Shown here: positions 11,151 through 19,953 of the stretch, in pieces | Layout: each line of letters begins with the position of its first letter | Numbering within the stretch: the first letter of the stretch is position 1 | Assembly (NCBI GenBank): GCA_045039925.1 | Contig: CP108400.1 | Location: 7,378,001 to 7,442,000, forward strand | Source of the DNA: Yinghuangia sp045039925 | GTDB lineage: Bacteria > Actinomycetota > Actinomycetes > Streptomycetales > Streptomycetaceae | Direction: 5' to 3' | DNA: 64,000 bases | The notes under the pieces: generated by a model | The model's input: only the letters and a program-made list of their open reading frames with translations | Told to the model about the DNA's origin: nothing | Database searches by the model: none | Translations under genes and position numbers: made by a program

Positions 11151-11945
11151 TCACGGCGCCGATGCCTCGTCCATGTCCCCGGTCGAGGCGATCACGGAGA
11201 ACGTCGCGCCGTACGGGTCGCCGCAGGTGGCGTGGCGTCCGTACGGCGAGTCCTGCGGCTCGCTCAGCACGGCGCCGCCCGACCGCCGCACCTTGGCCAC
11301 CGCGTCGTCGGCGTCCTCGACGCAGAACGTCACGGCCCAGTGCGCGTGCACCTCGTCCGGCCAGTTCTCGTCCATGCCCATGAAGCCGCCGGTGGGCCGT
11401 CCGTCGACGAGGAAGGCGTGGTAGTCGAAGCCGTCCGCGCTCATGTCCTCGTAGTCGTAGCCGAAGGCCGTGGCGTAGAACTGCCGTGCCGCCTTGCTGT
11501 CGCGCGTCATCAGCTCGTTCCACACGATGCCGCCCGGCTCGTTCACGAGTTCGGCGCCGATGTGGGTGCCCGCCTGCCACAGCCCGACCACCGCGCCGGT
11601 CGGGTCCGCGAGCAGCGCCATGCGGCCCAGGTCGAGCACGTCCATCACCGGGAACACCTCGGTGGCGCCCGCCGCCTTCATCGCCAGGACCGCCGCGTCC
11701 GCGTCGCCGACGGCGAGGTAGGTCGTCCAGGCGATCGGCATGTCGGGATCGGGGAGCTTCATCATCCCGGCGACGCGCTTGCCGCGGACGGTGCAGTTTG
11801 TGTAGAAGCCGAGCTCCTCGGGGCCGATCTCGCCCTCCCAGCCCAGCACCGCGCCGTAGAAGTCCAGCGAGGCCCGGAGGTCCGGCGAGCCCATGTCGAC
11901 CCAGCACGGGACGCCCTGCTTGTACGGGCTCGTCACTTCGCTCAT
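11151..11945 (-). CDS. Two-domain VOC family protein
   Basis: 264 aa made of two VOC repeats, about 10-125 (CWVDMGSPDLRASLDFYGAV) and about 140-260 (IVWNELMTRDSKAARQFYAT). This layout matches the actinobacterial Cfp30B-like group of tandem glyoxalase-fold proteins. One chain supplies the full pseudo-dimer; the reaction is unknown. The ATG at 11945 is chosen over an ATG four codons upstream because GGAGG lies the right distance away. The last strand reads TCGDPYGATFSVIAST. Confidence 0.85.
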   Translation of the reverse strand: MSEVTSPYKQGVPCWVDMGSPDLRASLDFYGAVLGWEGEIGPEELGFYTNCTVRGKRVAGMMKLPDPDMPIAWTTYLAVGDADAAVLAMKAAGATEVFPVMDVLDLGRMALLADPTGAVVGLWQAGTHIGAELVNEPGGIVWNELMTRDSKAARQFYATAFGYDYEDMSADGFDYHAFLVDGRPTGGFMGMDENWPDEVHAHWAVTFCVEDADDAVAKVRRSGGAVLSEPQDSPYGRHATCGDPYGATFSVIASTGDMDEASAP

Positions 11946-12136
11946 CACTGCCTCCACAGCACAGCTGTCCGGTCATATCTGGGGATAACGGAAAGTCGGG
12001 AGAAATAGCGAGCTATCGGTTCGATGCTGGCACGGCGGTGAGGCGGTGTCGCGGGGAACACGCAAAGCGCCAGGGGAACGCCGACACAACGCCGGGAGGC
12101 ACCCGCCGGGACCTCCGGCACGGCAGGATGCGGTGG

Positions 12137-12976
12137 GTGAACCCAGTCATCGACACCACAGAACTCGCCGCCGCGCTGCGCTCCGCCGAGCCGCCGGTCC
12201 TGCTCGACGTCCGCTACCGCCTCGGCGGCCCGCACGGCCTGCCGGCGTACCGCGCCGGGCACCTGCCGGGCGCGCACTTCGCCGACATGGACGCCGAACT
12301 GTCCGCGAAGCCGGGCGGCGACGAGCGGGGGCGGCACCCGCTACCCGACCCGGAGGACTTCGCGGCGGCGATGCGCCGTGCGGGCGTCTCGGCGGACCGG
12401 GACGTCGTGGCGTACGACGCCGCGGACGGCATCGCCGCCTCGCGGGCGTGGTGGCTGCTGCGCTACTTCGGCCACGCGCGCGTACGCGTGCTGGACGGCG
12501 GCTACGGCGCGTGGGTCGCGGCCGGCCTGCCGGTCGACGCGACCGACCCCGAGCCGGGTGCGGGCGACTTCACCGCGGTGCCGGGCGGCATGCCGGTGCT
12601 GGACGCCGACGAGGCCGCGCAACTCGCGCACGACGGCGTCCTGCTCGACGTCCGCGCGACCGAGCGGTTCCGCGGCGAGACCGAGCCCGTCGACCCGGTC
12701 GCCGGCCACATCCCCGGTGCGGTCAACATGCCCGAGACCTCGGTGGCGGGGCCGGGCGGCTTCCTGCTCGGCGCCGATGTGCTGCGCGAGAGGTACGCGG
12801 CGCTCGGCGCGGTCCCGGGGGGCCGCGTCGGCGCGTACTGCGGCTCGGGTGTCACCGCCGCACACGCGGTGCTGGTGCTGGAGCGCTCGGGCATCACGGC
12901 GGCGTTGTACGCGCCTTCGTGGAGCGGCTGGATCGCGGACCCGCGGCGCCCGGTCGCGGTGGACCCGGCGGGGTGA
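12137..12976 (+). CDS. Sulfurtransferase (two rhodanese domains)
   Basis: 279 aa with an inactive N-terminal rhodanese domain (about 1-130) and an active C-terminal one (about 150-275) holding the catalytic Cys loop AYCGSGVTA. The loop CGSGVTA places it in the 3-mercaptopyruvate/thiosulfate sulfurtransferase group. It moves sulfane sulfur to cyanide or other thiols in the cytoplasm. The GTG at 12137 is preferred; an in-frame ATG three codons upstream at 12128 is the alternative. It appears to be transcribed alone. Confidence 0.87.
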   Translation: MNPVIDTTELAAALRSAEPPVLLDVRYRLGGPHGLPAYRAGHLPGAHFADMDAELSAKPGGDERGRHPLPDPEDFAAAMRRAGVSADRDVVAYDAADGIAASRAWWLLRYFGHARVRVLDGGYGAWVAAGLPVDATDPEPGAGDFTAVPGGMPVLDADEAAQLAHDGVLLDVRATERFRGETEPVDPVAGHIPGAVNMPETSVAGPGGFLLGADVLRERYAALGAVPGGRVGAYCGSGVTAAHAVLVLERSGITAALYAPSWSGWIADPRRPVAVDPAG

Positions 12977-13045
12977 GGCGGCGGCGTACCGGCCGGTGAC
13001 CCGGCGGCCGACACGGGAGTCGGTGCGGCGGGGGCCGACGGTGCG

Positions 13046-13333
13046 TCAGATTGCCGTCCAGTGCGTCGCGTCGCGCCGTCCCGACGCCGTGTAGGCGACG
13101 AAGCCGATCAGCCCGGAGGGCAGGTCCGTCATCGTGAAGCGGCCGAGGCCGTCGGTCAGCACGGTGCGGACGCCCTCCGCGTGCCGGACCTCCAGGCAGA
13201 CGCGGCGCGGCACGGTGAGCTGGCCGAGGATACGGCGGCGCGGGCCGAGCGGGTACACCTCGACCACCACGGTGAGGGTCGGCGCGTCGAAGGTCAGGAC
13301 GTGCGGCGCGTCGCCGACCGCCCAGCGGCTCAC
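13046..13333 (-). CDS. Carboxypeptidase-regulatory-like (Ig-type beta) protein, C-terminal part of a split gene
   Basis: 95 aa if started at the GTG at 13333. It contains the segment HVLTFDAPTLTVVVEV and then ILGQLTVPRRVCLEVRHAEG and GLGRFTMTDLPSG, the beta-sandwich typical of the small proteins that in Streptomyces usually accompany an ECF sigma factor and a CHAT protein (recalled). Here the matching N-terminal part is encoded in another frame by the preceding ORF (13330-13494). Stop and start overlap as GTGA, so both halves could be made by translational coupling. It could equally be a decaying gene. Confidence 0.55.
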   Translation of the reverse strand: MSRWAVGDAPHVLTFDAPTLTVVVEVYPLGPRRRILGQLTVPRRVCLEVRHAEGVRTVLTDGLGRFTMTDLPSGLIGFVAYTASGRRDATHWTAI

Positions 13334-13494
13334 GGCGAGCGGCGGTGCGGCGGCGTGGTGGTGAGCGGACGGGAGGTCGAGGCGCGCAGGAGCTCGGCGA
13401 GCCAGGGGTCGACGGCGCCGAACAGCAGCCGGACCTCGGCGAGCAGTGCCCGCTCGTCCTGATGCGTGACCCGGTCCTCCGTGCCAACGCTCAT
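13330..13494 (-). CDS. N-terminal part of the split regulatory-like protein
   Basis: 54 aa: MSVGTEDRVTHQDERALLAE followed by VRLLFGAVDPWLAELLRAS and then a low-complexity Thr/Pro/Arg end. The first 38 residues match the usual N-terminus of the sigma-associated regulatory-like family (ALLAEVRxLFxxVDP). A stretch normally found between VDP and the ELAEL helix seems to be missing, and the frame then departs. A GGTGGGA ribosome-binding site precedes the ATG at 13494. This and the following ORF together look like one ancestral gene broken by an internal deletion and frameshift. Confidence 0.5.
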   Translation of the reverse strand: MSVGTEDRVTHQDERALLAEVRLLFGAVDPWLAELLRASTSRPLTTTPPHRRSP

Positions 13495-13625
13495 TTCCCA
13501 CCGCCCCCCGTAGACAGGTACTGCGGAGCAACACTGAGCATCCTTGCGGACACACTAGGGCTCTGGGGCACAAATGAGGAAGTGATCAGCAAAGTCCGCC
13601 CGTTGGACGACCCGGTGGGCCCGGG

Positions 13626-14657
13626 TCACTCGCGCTTCTTGCGGCGGCTGCCGAAAACGATCTCGTCCCAGCTCGGCACGGTCGCACGGCGGCCGGGGCG
13701 GACCCCGTCGGCCTCGGCCTGGCGGTCGGTCGCCCCGATGAGGCGGTCGCGGTGCGGGCCGACGACGCGCGGCACGAGGACGTTCTCGTACGCCGAGCCG
13801 GCCGACGGCGCGGCACCGCCCGCCGCGGCGGCTGCCGCGGGAGCCTCGGGCTCCTCCTCGTCCGGCACGGGTGCGGGCACTGGGCGCGTGCGCTCGGCAC
13901 CGATCGCCGGCACGTCGATGCGCATCGGCTCGCGCATGGCATCGCGCATCGCCTCGCGCTGCGGGCCGGACGACTCGCGGCCGAGGCCGGGGACCGCGTC
14001 GAGAAGGCTGGTGATGGCGTCGTCGCCGGTGTTGCGCGGCAGCGACGCGAGGCGCGGGCGGAACGGGAACGGCGTCTCGGCGCCCGCGGTCTGCTCGCCG
14101 ACGAGCGAACGCGCCTCGTCGTCGTTGGTGGTGACGAGGCGACGGGGCGGGTCGAAGCTCCAACTCGCCGAGTGCATCTCGCCGTCGGCGCGGTAGAGGA
14201 GGAGGATCTCCCAGCTGCCGTCGTCGCGCCGCCACGAGTCCCACTGGATGGACTCCGTCTCGGCGCCGCGCAGGTGCAGGCGCTCGGTGACGATCTCGCC
14301 GAGCAGCGGGCCGGCGGACTCGCCCTGCCGGCGGATCGGCGTCTTGCGGGCGCGCTCGGCCATGAACGCGCGCTCGGCGAGGACGGGGCCCTCGAACCGG
14401 CGTACGCGGTCGACGGGGATGCCGGCGAGCTGCGCGACCTCTTCGGCCGTCGCTCCCGCCCTTATGCGGGCCTGGATGTCGCGGGGGCGGAGCTGGCTCT
14501 CGACCTCGATCTCGATCTGTCCGAGACGTGCGCGGTCGCCGCGGACGGCGGCGCGCAGCCGCTCGTCGATGGCAAGGCTGAACTCGGTACCGTCGGCAGC
14601 CTTCAGCACCAGCCGTGTGCCGTCGTTGCTGACGGCCACGACACGCAGTTCGGGCAT
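13626..14657 (-). CDS. sepH: Septation protein SepH
   Basis: 343 aa. The N-terminal domain (about 1-130, starting MPELRVVAVSNDGTRLVLKA) carries the helix-turn-helix-like segment ATAEEVAQLAGIPVDRVRRF (about 70-90). A disordered Pro/Ala/Glu linker follows, and then a basic conserved C-terminus (SWDEIVFGSRRKKRE). SepH binds FtsZ and promotes its assembly during sporulation and vegetative septation in Streptomyces. The ATG at 14657 follows GGGAGGTC and matches the family start. The gene is divergent from the membrane protein at 15237 across a long leader. Confidence 0.93.
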   Translation of the reverse strand: MPELRVVAVSNDGTRLVLKAADGTEFSLAIDERLRAAVRGDRARLGQIEIEVESQLRPRDIQARIRAGATAEEVAQLAGIPVDRVRRFEGPVLAERAFMAERARKTPIRRQGESAGPLLGEIVTERLHLRGAETESIQWDSWRRDDGSWEILLLYRADGEMHSASWSFDPPRRLVTTNDDEARSLVGEQTAGAETPFPFRPRLASLPRNTGDDAITSLLDAVPGLGRESSGPQREAMRDAMREPMRIDVPAIGAERTRPVPAPVPDEEEPEAPAAAAAAGGAAPSAGSAYENVLVPRVVGPHRDRLIGATDRQAEADGVRPGRRATVPSWDEIVFGSRRKKRE

Positions 14658-15236
14658 GGGGACCTCCCGGGTGGTGCCTGCCGACGTCACCTGCGTCGTT
14701 GCTCCCGTTACGAGTGTGACTTGCCCAGTGGCGGCGTGCCACAACCTGACCGATTTGTCCTGGCGTGTCGGATTTTCGTATCCGTCACACCGGTATGTCG
14801 TGGTGGCTCCTTGGGTGGAGATTCCGGAGAAATCAGCCGCAGGAGTTGCGATGTCTGATTTGCGGGCCTCCGATCACATTGCGATCGGTCGCTTCCCCCC
14901 TCCACGCAGGTCGTTCCGGAACCTGGCGTGAACAGTACTCCATTCGGGGGCGGGGCCGGGCCGCAGCGCGCCGTAACGGCGCGTCCACATCCGGGCGAAA
15001 TATTTCGGCCGCCTCCGGTGAGGTTCCTCACAACATCCCCGGCGGCGGAACGGCCATGGGGTTCCCGGAGGTCCGAGAGGGAGGAAGTGTCCGCACTAGT
15101 CCATTGGAGTCCCTCTCGTTACGTCTGATCATCTCTCCTCCCTACTCGTCCGATCTGATGACCCCTCAGTTCGCCCGTCCGCGCCGGAACCGCACGGTCC
15201 GGCAGCGGCTCCGACCGATCGTGAGCAAGGAACTTG
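14658..15236. other. 579-bp intergenic region between sepH and a membrane protein gene
   Basis: Lower in GC than its surroundings. It contains two perfect palindromes, CGAAATATTTCG (14996-15007) and GTGAGG-TT-CCTCAC (15018-15031), and an inverted repeat GAGAGGGA (15075-15082) / TCCCTCTC (15110-15117). A possible 26-codon ORF (14851-14931) is listed separately. No known riboswitch was recognised. Confidence 0.45.
14851..14931 (+). CDS. Possible 26-aa ORF in the sepH leader region
   Basis: An ATG at 14851 is preceded by AGGAG with 6-nt spacing and opens a 26-codon frame (MSDLRASDHIAIGRFPPPRR...). The peptide has no membrane helix or known motif. The ribosome-binding site is good but coding bias is weak. 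It may be a regulatory leader peptide or chance. Confidence 0.22.
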   Translation: MSDLRASDHIAIGRFPPPRRSFRNLA

Positions 15237-16223
15237 ATGCAGGAAAGGCCCGACAACGAACGCCGTCGGATCGAACTCAGCGTCGTCCAGGTGGTGGCGA
15301 GTGCGCTTGCCGCCGTCTCCTCCGCGTTCCTGCTCTCCAAACTCGGGGCCGCGGGGACGGTGATCGGCGCGGCGATCGCGAGCGTGGTCGCGACCGTCGG
15401 CAGTGCGGTGTACGTCCATGTGTTCCGCCGTACGAGCGAACAACTGCGCGACGTACGCGCGAACATCGGCCCCGCGGTGCCCGGCGCGCCGGTCGCGTAT
15501 CGCAGCCCCGGCGTACCCGGCGCGGACCCGGCACCGCCCGAAGCGGTCGCGGGCGCGGACGACGCGACGCGCGTACTCCCGGTGTTCGAGCCGGTGTTCG
15601 ACCAGGCGTTCGACCCAGGCCCGCGGGCCACCGGACCCCTCACCGAAACGGGTGAACCCGCCGCCGTTCGCGAACAGTCGCGGACCCGAACGTGGTTGGT
15701 GCGCTCCGGGATCGCCGCCGTCGCCGTGTTCGCCATCGCGATGGCGTCCATCACCGTGGTCGAGCTCGGCATGGGCCGCTCGTTCGCCAATTTGTTCGGC
15801 AACGGCAGCAGCAGCTCGACCATCGGCGACTTCACCGGCGGAGGCGGCCACAAGTCCACGCCGGAGAAGAAGGACCCCCAGGACACGCCCGGCACCGAGC
15901 AGGGCACGTCACAGGGCGGCAGCGGTGACAACGGGGAGGATGGGGAGAACCCGTCGGGGACCCCGACGTCGCCCACCCCCGGTGCGTCCCAGGTCACCCC
16001 TTCCGGCGGCTCGACCGGCAGCCCGGACCCGACGGGCAGCTCCAAGCCGCCCACGGGCTCGCCCGACCCGACCGGCGCGCCCTCGTCCGGGACGCCCCCG
16101 ACCACCCCGTCCGCGCCCCCGTCGGGCGGCGCGGCGAGCCCGCCCGCGGGCGACCGGCAGTCGGGTTCGGGGCAGCAGGGCGACACACAGGGCCAGGACG
16201 CCGGCTCCGGGGCCGCGTCCTGA
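15237..16223 (+). CDS. Membrane protein with a long Pro/Ser/Gly-rich tail
   Basis: 328 aa, not assigned to a characterised family. An N-terminal hydrophobic pair (about 15-60, VVASALAAVSSAFLLSKL and then AAIASVVATVGSAVYV) is followed by a 90-residue cytoplasmic-like stretch. A third membrane helix (about 152-175) leads into about 140 residues of Ser/Pro/Gly/Thr-rich low complexity, probably extracytoplasmic and spanning the cell wall. The ATG at 15237 is preferred over the overlapping TTG because of AAGGAA upstream. Position opposite sepH suggests a cell-envelope role, inferred from context only. Confidence 0.7.
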   Translation: MQERPDNERRRIELSVVQVVASALAAVSSAFLLSKLGAAGTVIGAAIASVVATVGSAVYVHVFRRTSEQLRDVRANIGPAVPGAPVAYRSPGVPGADPAPPEAVAGADDATRVLPVFEPVFDQAFDPGPRATGPLTETGEPAAVREQSRTRTWLVRSGIAAVAVFAIAMASITVVELGMGRSFANLFGNGSSSSTIGDFTGGGGHKSTPEKKDPQDTPGTEQGTSQGGSGDNGEDGENPSGTPTSPTPGASQVTPSGGSTGSPDPTGSSKPPTGSPDPTGAPSSGTPPTTPSAPPSGGAASPPAGDRQSGSGQQGDTQGQDAGSGAAS

Positions 16224-16238
16224 GTGCGGTGCGCCGAC

Positions 16239-16268
16239 AGCCCCGCCCGGCGTCCCTCGGGCGGGGCT
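16239..16268. terminator. Convergent terminator hairpin
   Basis: Arms AGCCCCGCCCG and CGGGCGGGGCT enclose an 8-nt loop between the plus-strand membrane protein and the minus-strand oxidase. The right arm overlaps the oxidase stop codon. Confidence 0.7.
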
Positions 16269-17577
16269 ACTCGCCCAGCACCCGGCGCAAGTAGTCGTTG
16301 CCGAAGCGGCGGTCGGGGTCGACCCGGTCGCGCAGCGCGGCGAAGTCCTTGAAGTGCGGGTACGCGTCCGCGAAGTACGCCGCGTCGCGCGTGTGCAGCT
16401 TGCCCCAGTGCGGACGCCCCTGATGGGCCGTCATGATCTTCTCGACGGCCGAGAAGTAGCGCTCGTGCGGAGTGCCGCGGAACATGTGCACGGCGACATA
16501 GGCGGTGTCGCGGCCGTAGGCGGTCGACAGCCACATGTCGTCGCTCGGCGCGATGCGTACCTCGACGGGGAAGGACACGTACTCGTCGCCCTTGTTGACC
16601 AGCTCGTGCACCTCGCGGAGGGCGGCGGTCAGCGCCTCGCGCGGCAGCGCGTACTCCATTTCCACGAAGCGCACCCTGCGCGGGCTGGTGAAGACCTTGT
16701 AGGACGCGTCCGTGTACGTGCGCGCCGACAGGGCCCGGCTCGATACGCGCGCGATCGTGGGGATTGCCTTGGGGGCAGCCTTGCCCAGGCGGCACGCGAG
16801 CCCGAACACGCCGTTCGACAGGAGTTCGTCGTCGAGCAGGAACTTCGCGCGCGAGAGCGGCTTCGCGGGTCCCGGGCTGCGGTTGTTGCGCTTCACGTTG
16901 CAGCTGTCGGTGTGCGGGAACCAGTAGAACTCGAAGTGGTCGTTGTCCTCGCACAGCTCGTCGAACCGTGCGAGCACCTCGTCGAGCGGCATCGGCTCCT
17001 CGCGCGCCTCCAGGAGGAACGCGGGCTCGACCCCGACGGTGAGCGCGGTCACGACGCCGAGCGCGCCGAGGCCGACGCGGGCGCCCGCGAACAGCTCGGC
17101 GTTTTCGTCGGGCGAGCAGTTCACGATCTCGCCGTCCGCGAGAACCATCTCCAGGCCCTGGATCTGACCGGCCAGCGCGCCCGACGCGCGCCCCGTCCCG
17201 TGCGTCCCGGTGGCGGTCGCACCCGCAAGGCTCTGCACCGCGATGTCGCCCATGTTGGTGAGGGCGAGGCCGTGCTCGGCGAGAAGGTCGTTGAGGCGTT
17301 CGAGCCGGAGCCCCGAGCCCACCGTCACCGTGCCGCCCGCCGCGTCGACTTCACGGACCTCGGTGAGCCCGTCGGGGCGTACCAGGACACCGTCGGTGAC
17401 CGCGACGGAGGTGAAGGAGTGGCCGGCCCCGACCGCCTTGACCCGCAGGCCGTCGGACGCCGCCCGCCGGACCAGCGCGGACACCTCCTCGGGGGACCGC
17501 GGCGTGGCCACGCGCCTGGGCTGGGCGGTCTGGTTCCCGGCCCAGTTCTTCCAGGGCATCGGGGTCAAGCTGCTCAA
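16267..17577 (-). CDS. FAD-dependent sugar-1,4-lactone oxidase (D-arabinono-1,4-lactone oxidase family)
   Basis: 436 aa from the proposed start. The N-terminal VAO/PCMH-type FAD domain has GAGHSFT, whose His is the predicted covalent FAD attachment site, and the motif NMGDIAVQSLAGATATGTHG. The C-terminal ALO domain contains the substrate-side motif HWGKLH. Members oxidise aldonolactones such as arabinono- or gulono-lactone with O2 or another acceptor. The start is uncertain: a TTG at 17577 has a good GGAGGAG site, while ATGs at 17559 and 17661 are alternatives. The last adds a 28-residue basic extension relative to the TTG start. Confidence 0.85.
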   Translation of the reverse strand: MSSLTPMPWKNWAGNQTAQPRRVATPRSPEEVSALVRRAASDGLRVKAVGAGHSFTSVAVTDGVLVRPDGLTEVREVDAAGGTVTVGSGLRLERLNDLLAEHGLALTNMGDIAVQSLAGATATGTHGTGRASGALAGQIQGLEMVLADGEIVNCSPDENAELFAGARVGLGALGVVTALTVGVEPAFLLEAREEPMPLDEVLARFDELCEDNDHFEFYWFPHTDSCNVKRNNRSPGPAKPLSRAKFLLDDELLSNGVFGLACRLGKAAPKAIPTIARVSSRALSARTYTDASYKVFTSPRRVRFVEMEYALPREALTAALREVHELVNKGDEYVSFPVEVRIAPSDDMWLSTAYGRDTAYVAVHMFRGTPHERYFSAVEKIMTAHQGRPHWGKLHTRDAAYFADAYPHFKDFAALRDRVDPDRRFGNDYLRRVLGE

Positions 17578-17805
17578 CGGCTCCTCCAAAGGTGCGGAGG
17601 CGGGCCGTCGGCCCCGGCGGGCCTCCTGCGCGCGGGCCTCCTGCGTGGGATGTCCGGACATTACCCGCCGGTCACCAGCCTCGGGAAGACCCGCCGACCG
17701 CAGCCGGACCGCTCGCGGGCGAGGGTACGGGCACAGCGGGACGCGCGTCACACGCATGCGCCGCGACCGCACCGCGCGAGGTCCTGCGGGTGGGAGGATC
17801 GGCAC

Positions 17806-18930
17806 ATGCACGACGCCGCGCCCGGCACCGACGCCGGACCCTTCGACGCTTTGCTCCTGCTGTCGTTCGGCGGCCCCGAGGGCCCGGACGAGGTCGTCCC
17901 GTTCCTGGAGAACGTCACGCGGGGGCGCGGCGTGCCGCCCGAACGCCTGGCCGAGGCCGGCGCGCACTACGCCCGGTTCGGCGGGGTGAGCCCGATCAAC
18001 GCGCAGAACCGCGAGCTGATCGCGGCCGTCGAGAAGGAGTTCGCCGCGCGCGGGCCCGCGCTGCCGGTCTATTGGGGGAACCGCAATTGGCGCCCCTATC
18101 TGACCGACACCCTGCGACGGATGGCCGACGACGGGGTGCGGCACGCGGCGGTGCTGGTGACCAGCGCGTACGCCTCCTACTCGGGTTGCGGGCAGTACCA
18201 CGAGAACCTGCTGGCCGCCCAGGCCGAACTGGGGGACGCGGCACTGCGCCTCGACAAGCTGCGGCACTACTTCAACCACCCCGGCTTCGTGGAGCCCTTG
18301 GTGGACCATGTGGTGGCCGCGCGCGCGAGCCTGCCCGAGCCGCTGCGGCCGGGTGCGCGCCTCGTGATGACCACGCACTCCATTCCGACCGCGACCGCCG
18401 AGACCTCCGGCCCCGACGGCAACGCGTACGTGCGTCAGCACCAGGAGACGGCGCGCCTGGTCGCCGCCGGGGTGAAGAAGGCGATCAAGTTCCCGCACGT
18501 TCCGTGGGACCTCGTGTTCCAGAGCCGCAGCGGGCCGCCGCAGGTGCCCTGGCTGGAGCCGGACGTCAACGACCACCTCGAACGCCTGCACGGCGACGGG
18601 GTGCGCGCCGCCGTACTCGTGCCGATCGGCTTCGTGTCCGACCACATGGAGGTCGCCTACGACCTCGACGTGGAGGCGGCCGCGACCGCCGAACGCCTCG
18701 GCATGCATGTGGTCCGGGCCGCGACGACCGGCAGCGACCCGAGGTTCGCGGCGGCGGTACGCGACCTCGTGCTCGAACGCGCCGCCGTCCTGCGCGGCGA
18801 ACACCCCGAGCGGTGCGCGCTGGGCACGATGGGCCCGGCACACGACGTGTGCCCGCTCGGGTGCTGCCCGGACCCGCGGGGCCGGGGCGAGGGCCTGCGC
18901 GGCGCGGCTTTGCACGGCACTCCGGCGTGA
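17806..18930 (+). CDS. hemH: Ferrochelatase (probably coproporphyrin ferrochelatase)
   Basis: 374 aa. Typical features are FGGPEGPDEVVPFLENVTRG at the N-terminus, the metal-ligand region THSIPTA (His), and VPIGFVSDHMEVAYDLD (Glu). An internal Cys (SYSGCGQY) and the C-terminal cluster CALGTMGPAHDVCPLGC fit the [2Fe-2S] ligands of actinobacterial enzymes. In Actinobacteria this enzyme inserts iron into coproporphyrin III, so cpfC is an equivalent name. The ATG at 17806 follows GGGAGGATC. It is followed 52 bp later by the inositol monophosphatase gene and is probably cotranscribed with it. Confidence 0.92.
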   Translation: MHDAAPGTDAGPFDALLLLSFGGPEGPDEVVPFLENVTRGRGVPPERLAEAGAHYARFGGVSPINAQNRELIAAVEKEFAARGPALPVYWGNRNWRPYLTDTLRRMADDGVRHAAVLVTSAYASYSGCGQYHENLLAAQAELGDAALRLDKLRHYFNHPGFVEPLVDHVVAARASLPEPLRPGARLVMTTHSIPTATAETSGPDGNAYVRQHQETARLVAAGVKKAIKFPHVPWDLVFQSRSGPPQVPWLEPDVNDHLERLHGDGVRAAVLVPIGFVSDHMEVAYDLDVEAAATAERLGMHVVRAATTGSDPRFAAAVRDLVLERAAVLRGEHPERCALGTMGPAHDVCPLGCCPDPRGRGEGLRGAALHGTPA

Positions 18931-18982
18931 CCTCCGGCGCCGCGCCCGCGCGGACGGCAAGAGCGGCTGCCAGGATGGCCGG

Positions 18983-19783
18983 GTGACCACCGCAATCCAC
19001 GGCGACACCGCCGACCTGCTGGAACTGGCCCTCGGCGCCGCGCGGCTCGCGGGCGGCATGCTGCTCGCCGACCGGCCCGCCGACCTCGGCGTGGCGGCGA
19101 CGAAGAGCAGCCCGACCGACGTCGTCACCGAGATGGACACGGCGGCCGAGAAGCTGATCGTCGAGTACCTGCGCGCCCGGCGCCCGCACGACGGGTTCCT
19201 TGGTGAGGAGGGCGGCGGCGCGCAGGGCGAGAGCGGCACCCGGTGGGTGATCGACCCCATCGACGGCACCGTCAACTACCTCTACGGCCTGCCGGCGTGG
19301 TGCGTGTCGATCGCGGCCGAGGACGCGGACGGCGCGGTCGTGGGCGTGGTCGAGGTGCCGACCCAGCGCGAGACCTTCCACGCCGTGCGCGGCGCGGGGG
19401 CGTTCCGCGACGGGGTCGCGATCCGCGCGAACGACGCGGTGCCGATGTCCCGTGCGCTGGTCGCGACGGGATTCGGCTACACGGTCGAGCGCCGCACGAG
19501 GCAGGCGGACGTCGTGCGCGACCTGCTGCCCCGGGTGCGCGACATCCGCAGGTACGGTTCGGCGGCGATCGACCTGTGCGCCGTCGCATGCGGCCGCGTC
19601 GACGCGTACTACGAGCGCGGGCTCAACCCCTGGGACGTCGCGGCGGGCGCGCTGATCGCCGCCGAGGCGGGCGCACGAGTGGGGCTGCTGAGGCACGAGG
19701 ACGACGGGTCGAACCTCGTGGTGACGGCGGCACCCGCGTTGTACACGGAACTGGTGGAGGCGCTGGACGGCCTCGGCGCCTGA
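18983..19783 (+). CDS. Inositol monophosphatase family phosphatase (SuhB-like)
   Basis: 266 aa. Metal-binding motifs are in order: GEEGGG, WVIDPIDGTVNY (DPIDGT) and NPWDVAAGALIAAEAG (WDVAAG). It is a Mg2+-dependent, Li+-sensitive hydrolase of myo-inositol-1-phosphate, or possibly of histidinol phosphate, cytoplasmic. Inositol phosphate turnover is needed for phosphatidylinositol and mycothiol in actinobacteria, but the true substrate cannot be read from sequence. The start is the GTG at 18983. A strong hairpin terminator follows. Confidence 0.9.
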   Translation: MTTAIHGDTADLLELALGAARLAGGMLLADRPADLGVAATKSSPTDVVTEMDTAAEKLIVEYLRARRPHDGFLGEEGGGAQGESGTRWVIDPIDGTVNYLYGLPAWCVSIAAEDADGAVVGVVEVPTQRETFHAVRGAGAFRDGVAIRANDAVPMSRALVATGFGYTVERRTRQADVVRDLLPRVRDIRRYGSAAIDLCAVACGRVDAYYERGLNPWDVAAGALIAAEAGARVGLLRHEDDGSNLVVTAAPALYTELVEALDGLGA

Positions 19784-19853
19784 CGCGCGCGGCCCGGGCA
19801 CCCGAAGCCCAAGACCGCGAAGCCCGGGGACGCGTAGCCGGGGAAAACAACAA

Positions 19854-19889
19854 CCCCCGGCCGACGCGCGATTCGCGTCCGGCCGGGGG
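19854..19889. terminator. Terminator hairpin after inositol monophosphatase
   Basis: Arms CCCCCGGCCG-ACGCG and CGCGT-CCGGCCGGGGG around a short AT-containing loop. It lies between the convergent phosphatase and 58-aa protein genes. Confidence 0.7.
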
Positions 19890-19953
19890 AGTGGTCACCC
19901 CGTTGGATCCTTCGCTGGTTTTCGGGTCGGTCCGTCAAGCGGAGACGGGTCCT

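Noticed and set aside
16140..17560. A second large protein fused to the lactone oxidase through an upstream minus-strand extension reaching 19275
   Set aside because: The extension runs antisense through ferrochelatase and inositol monophosphatase, and has no domain of its own; the oxidase starts near 17577.
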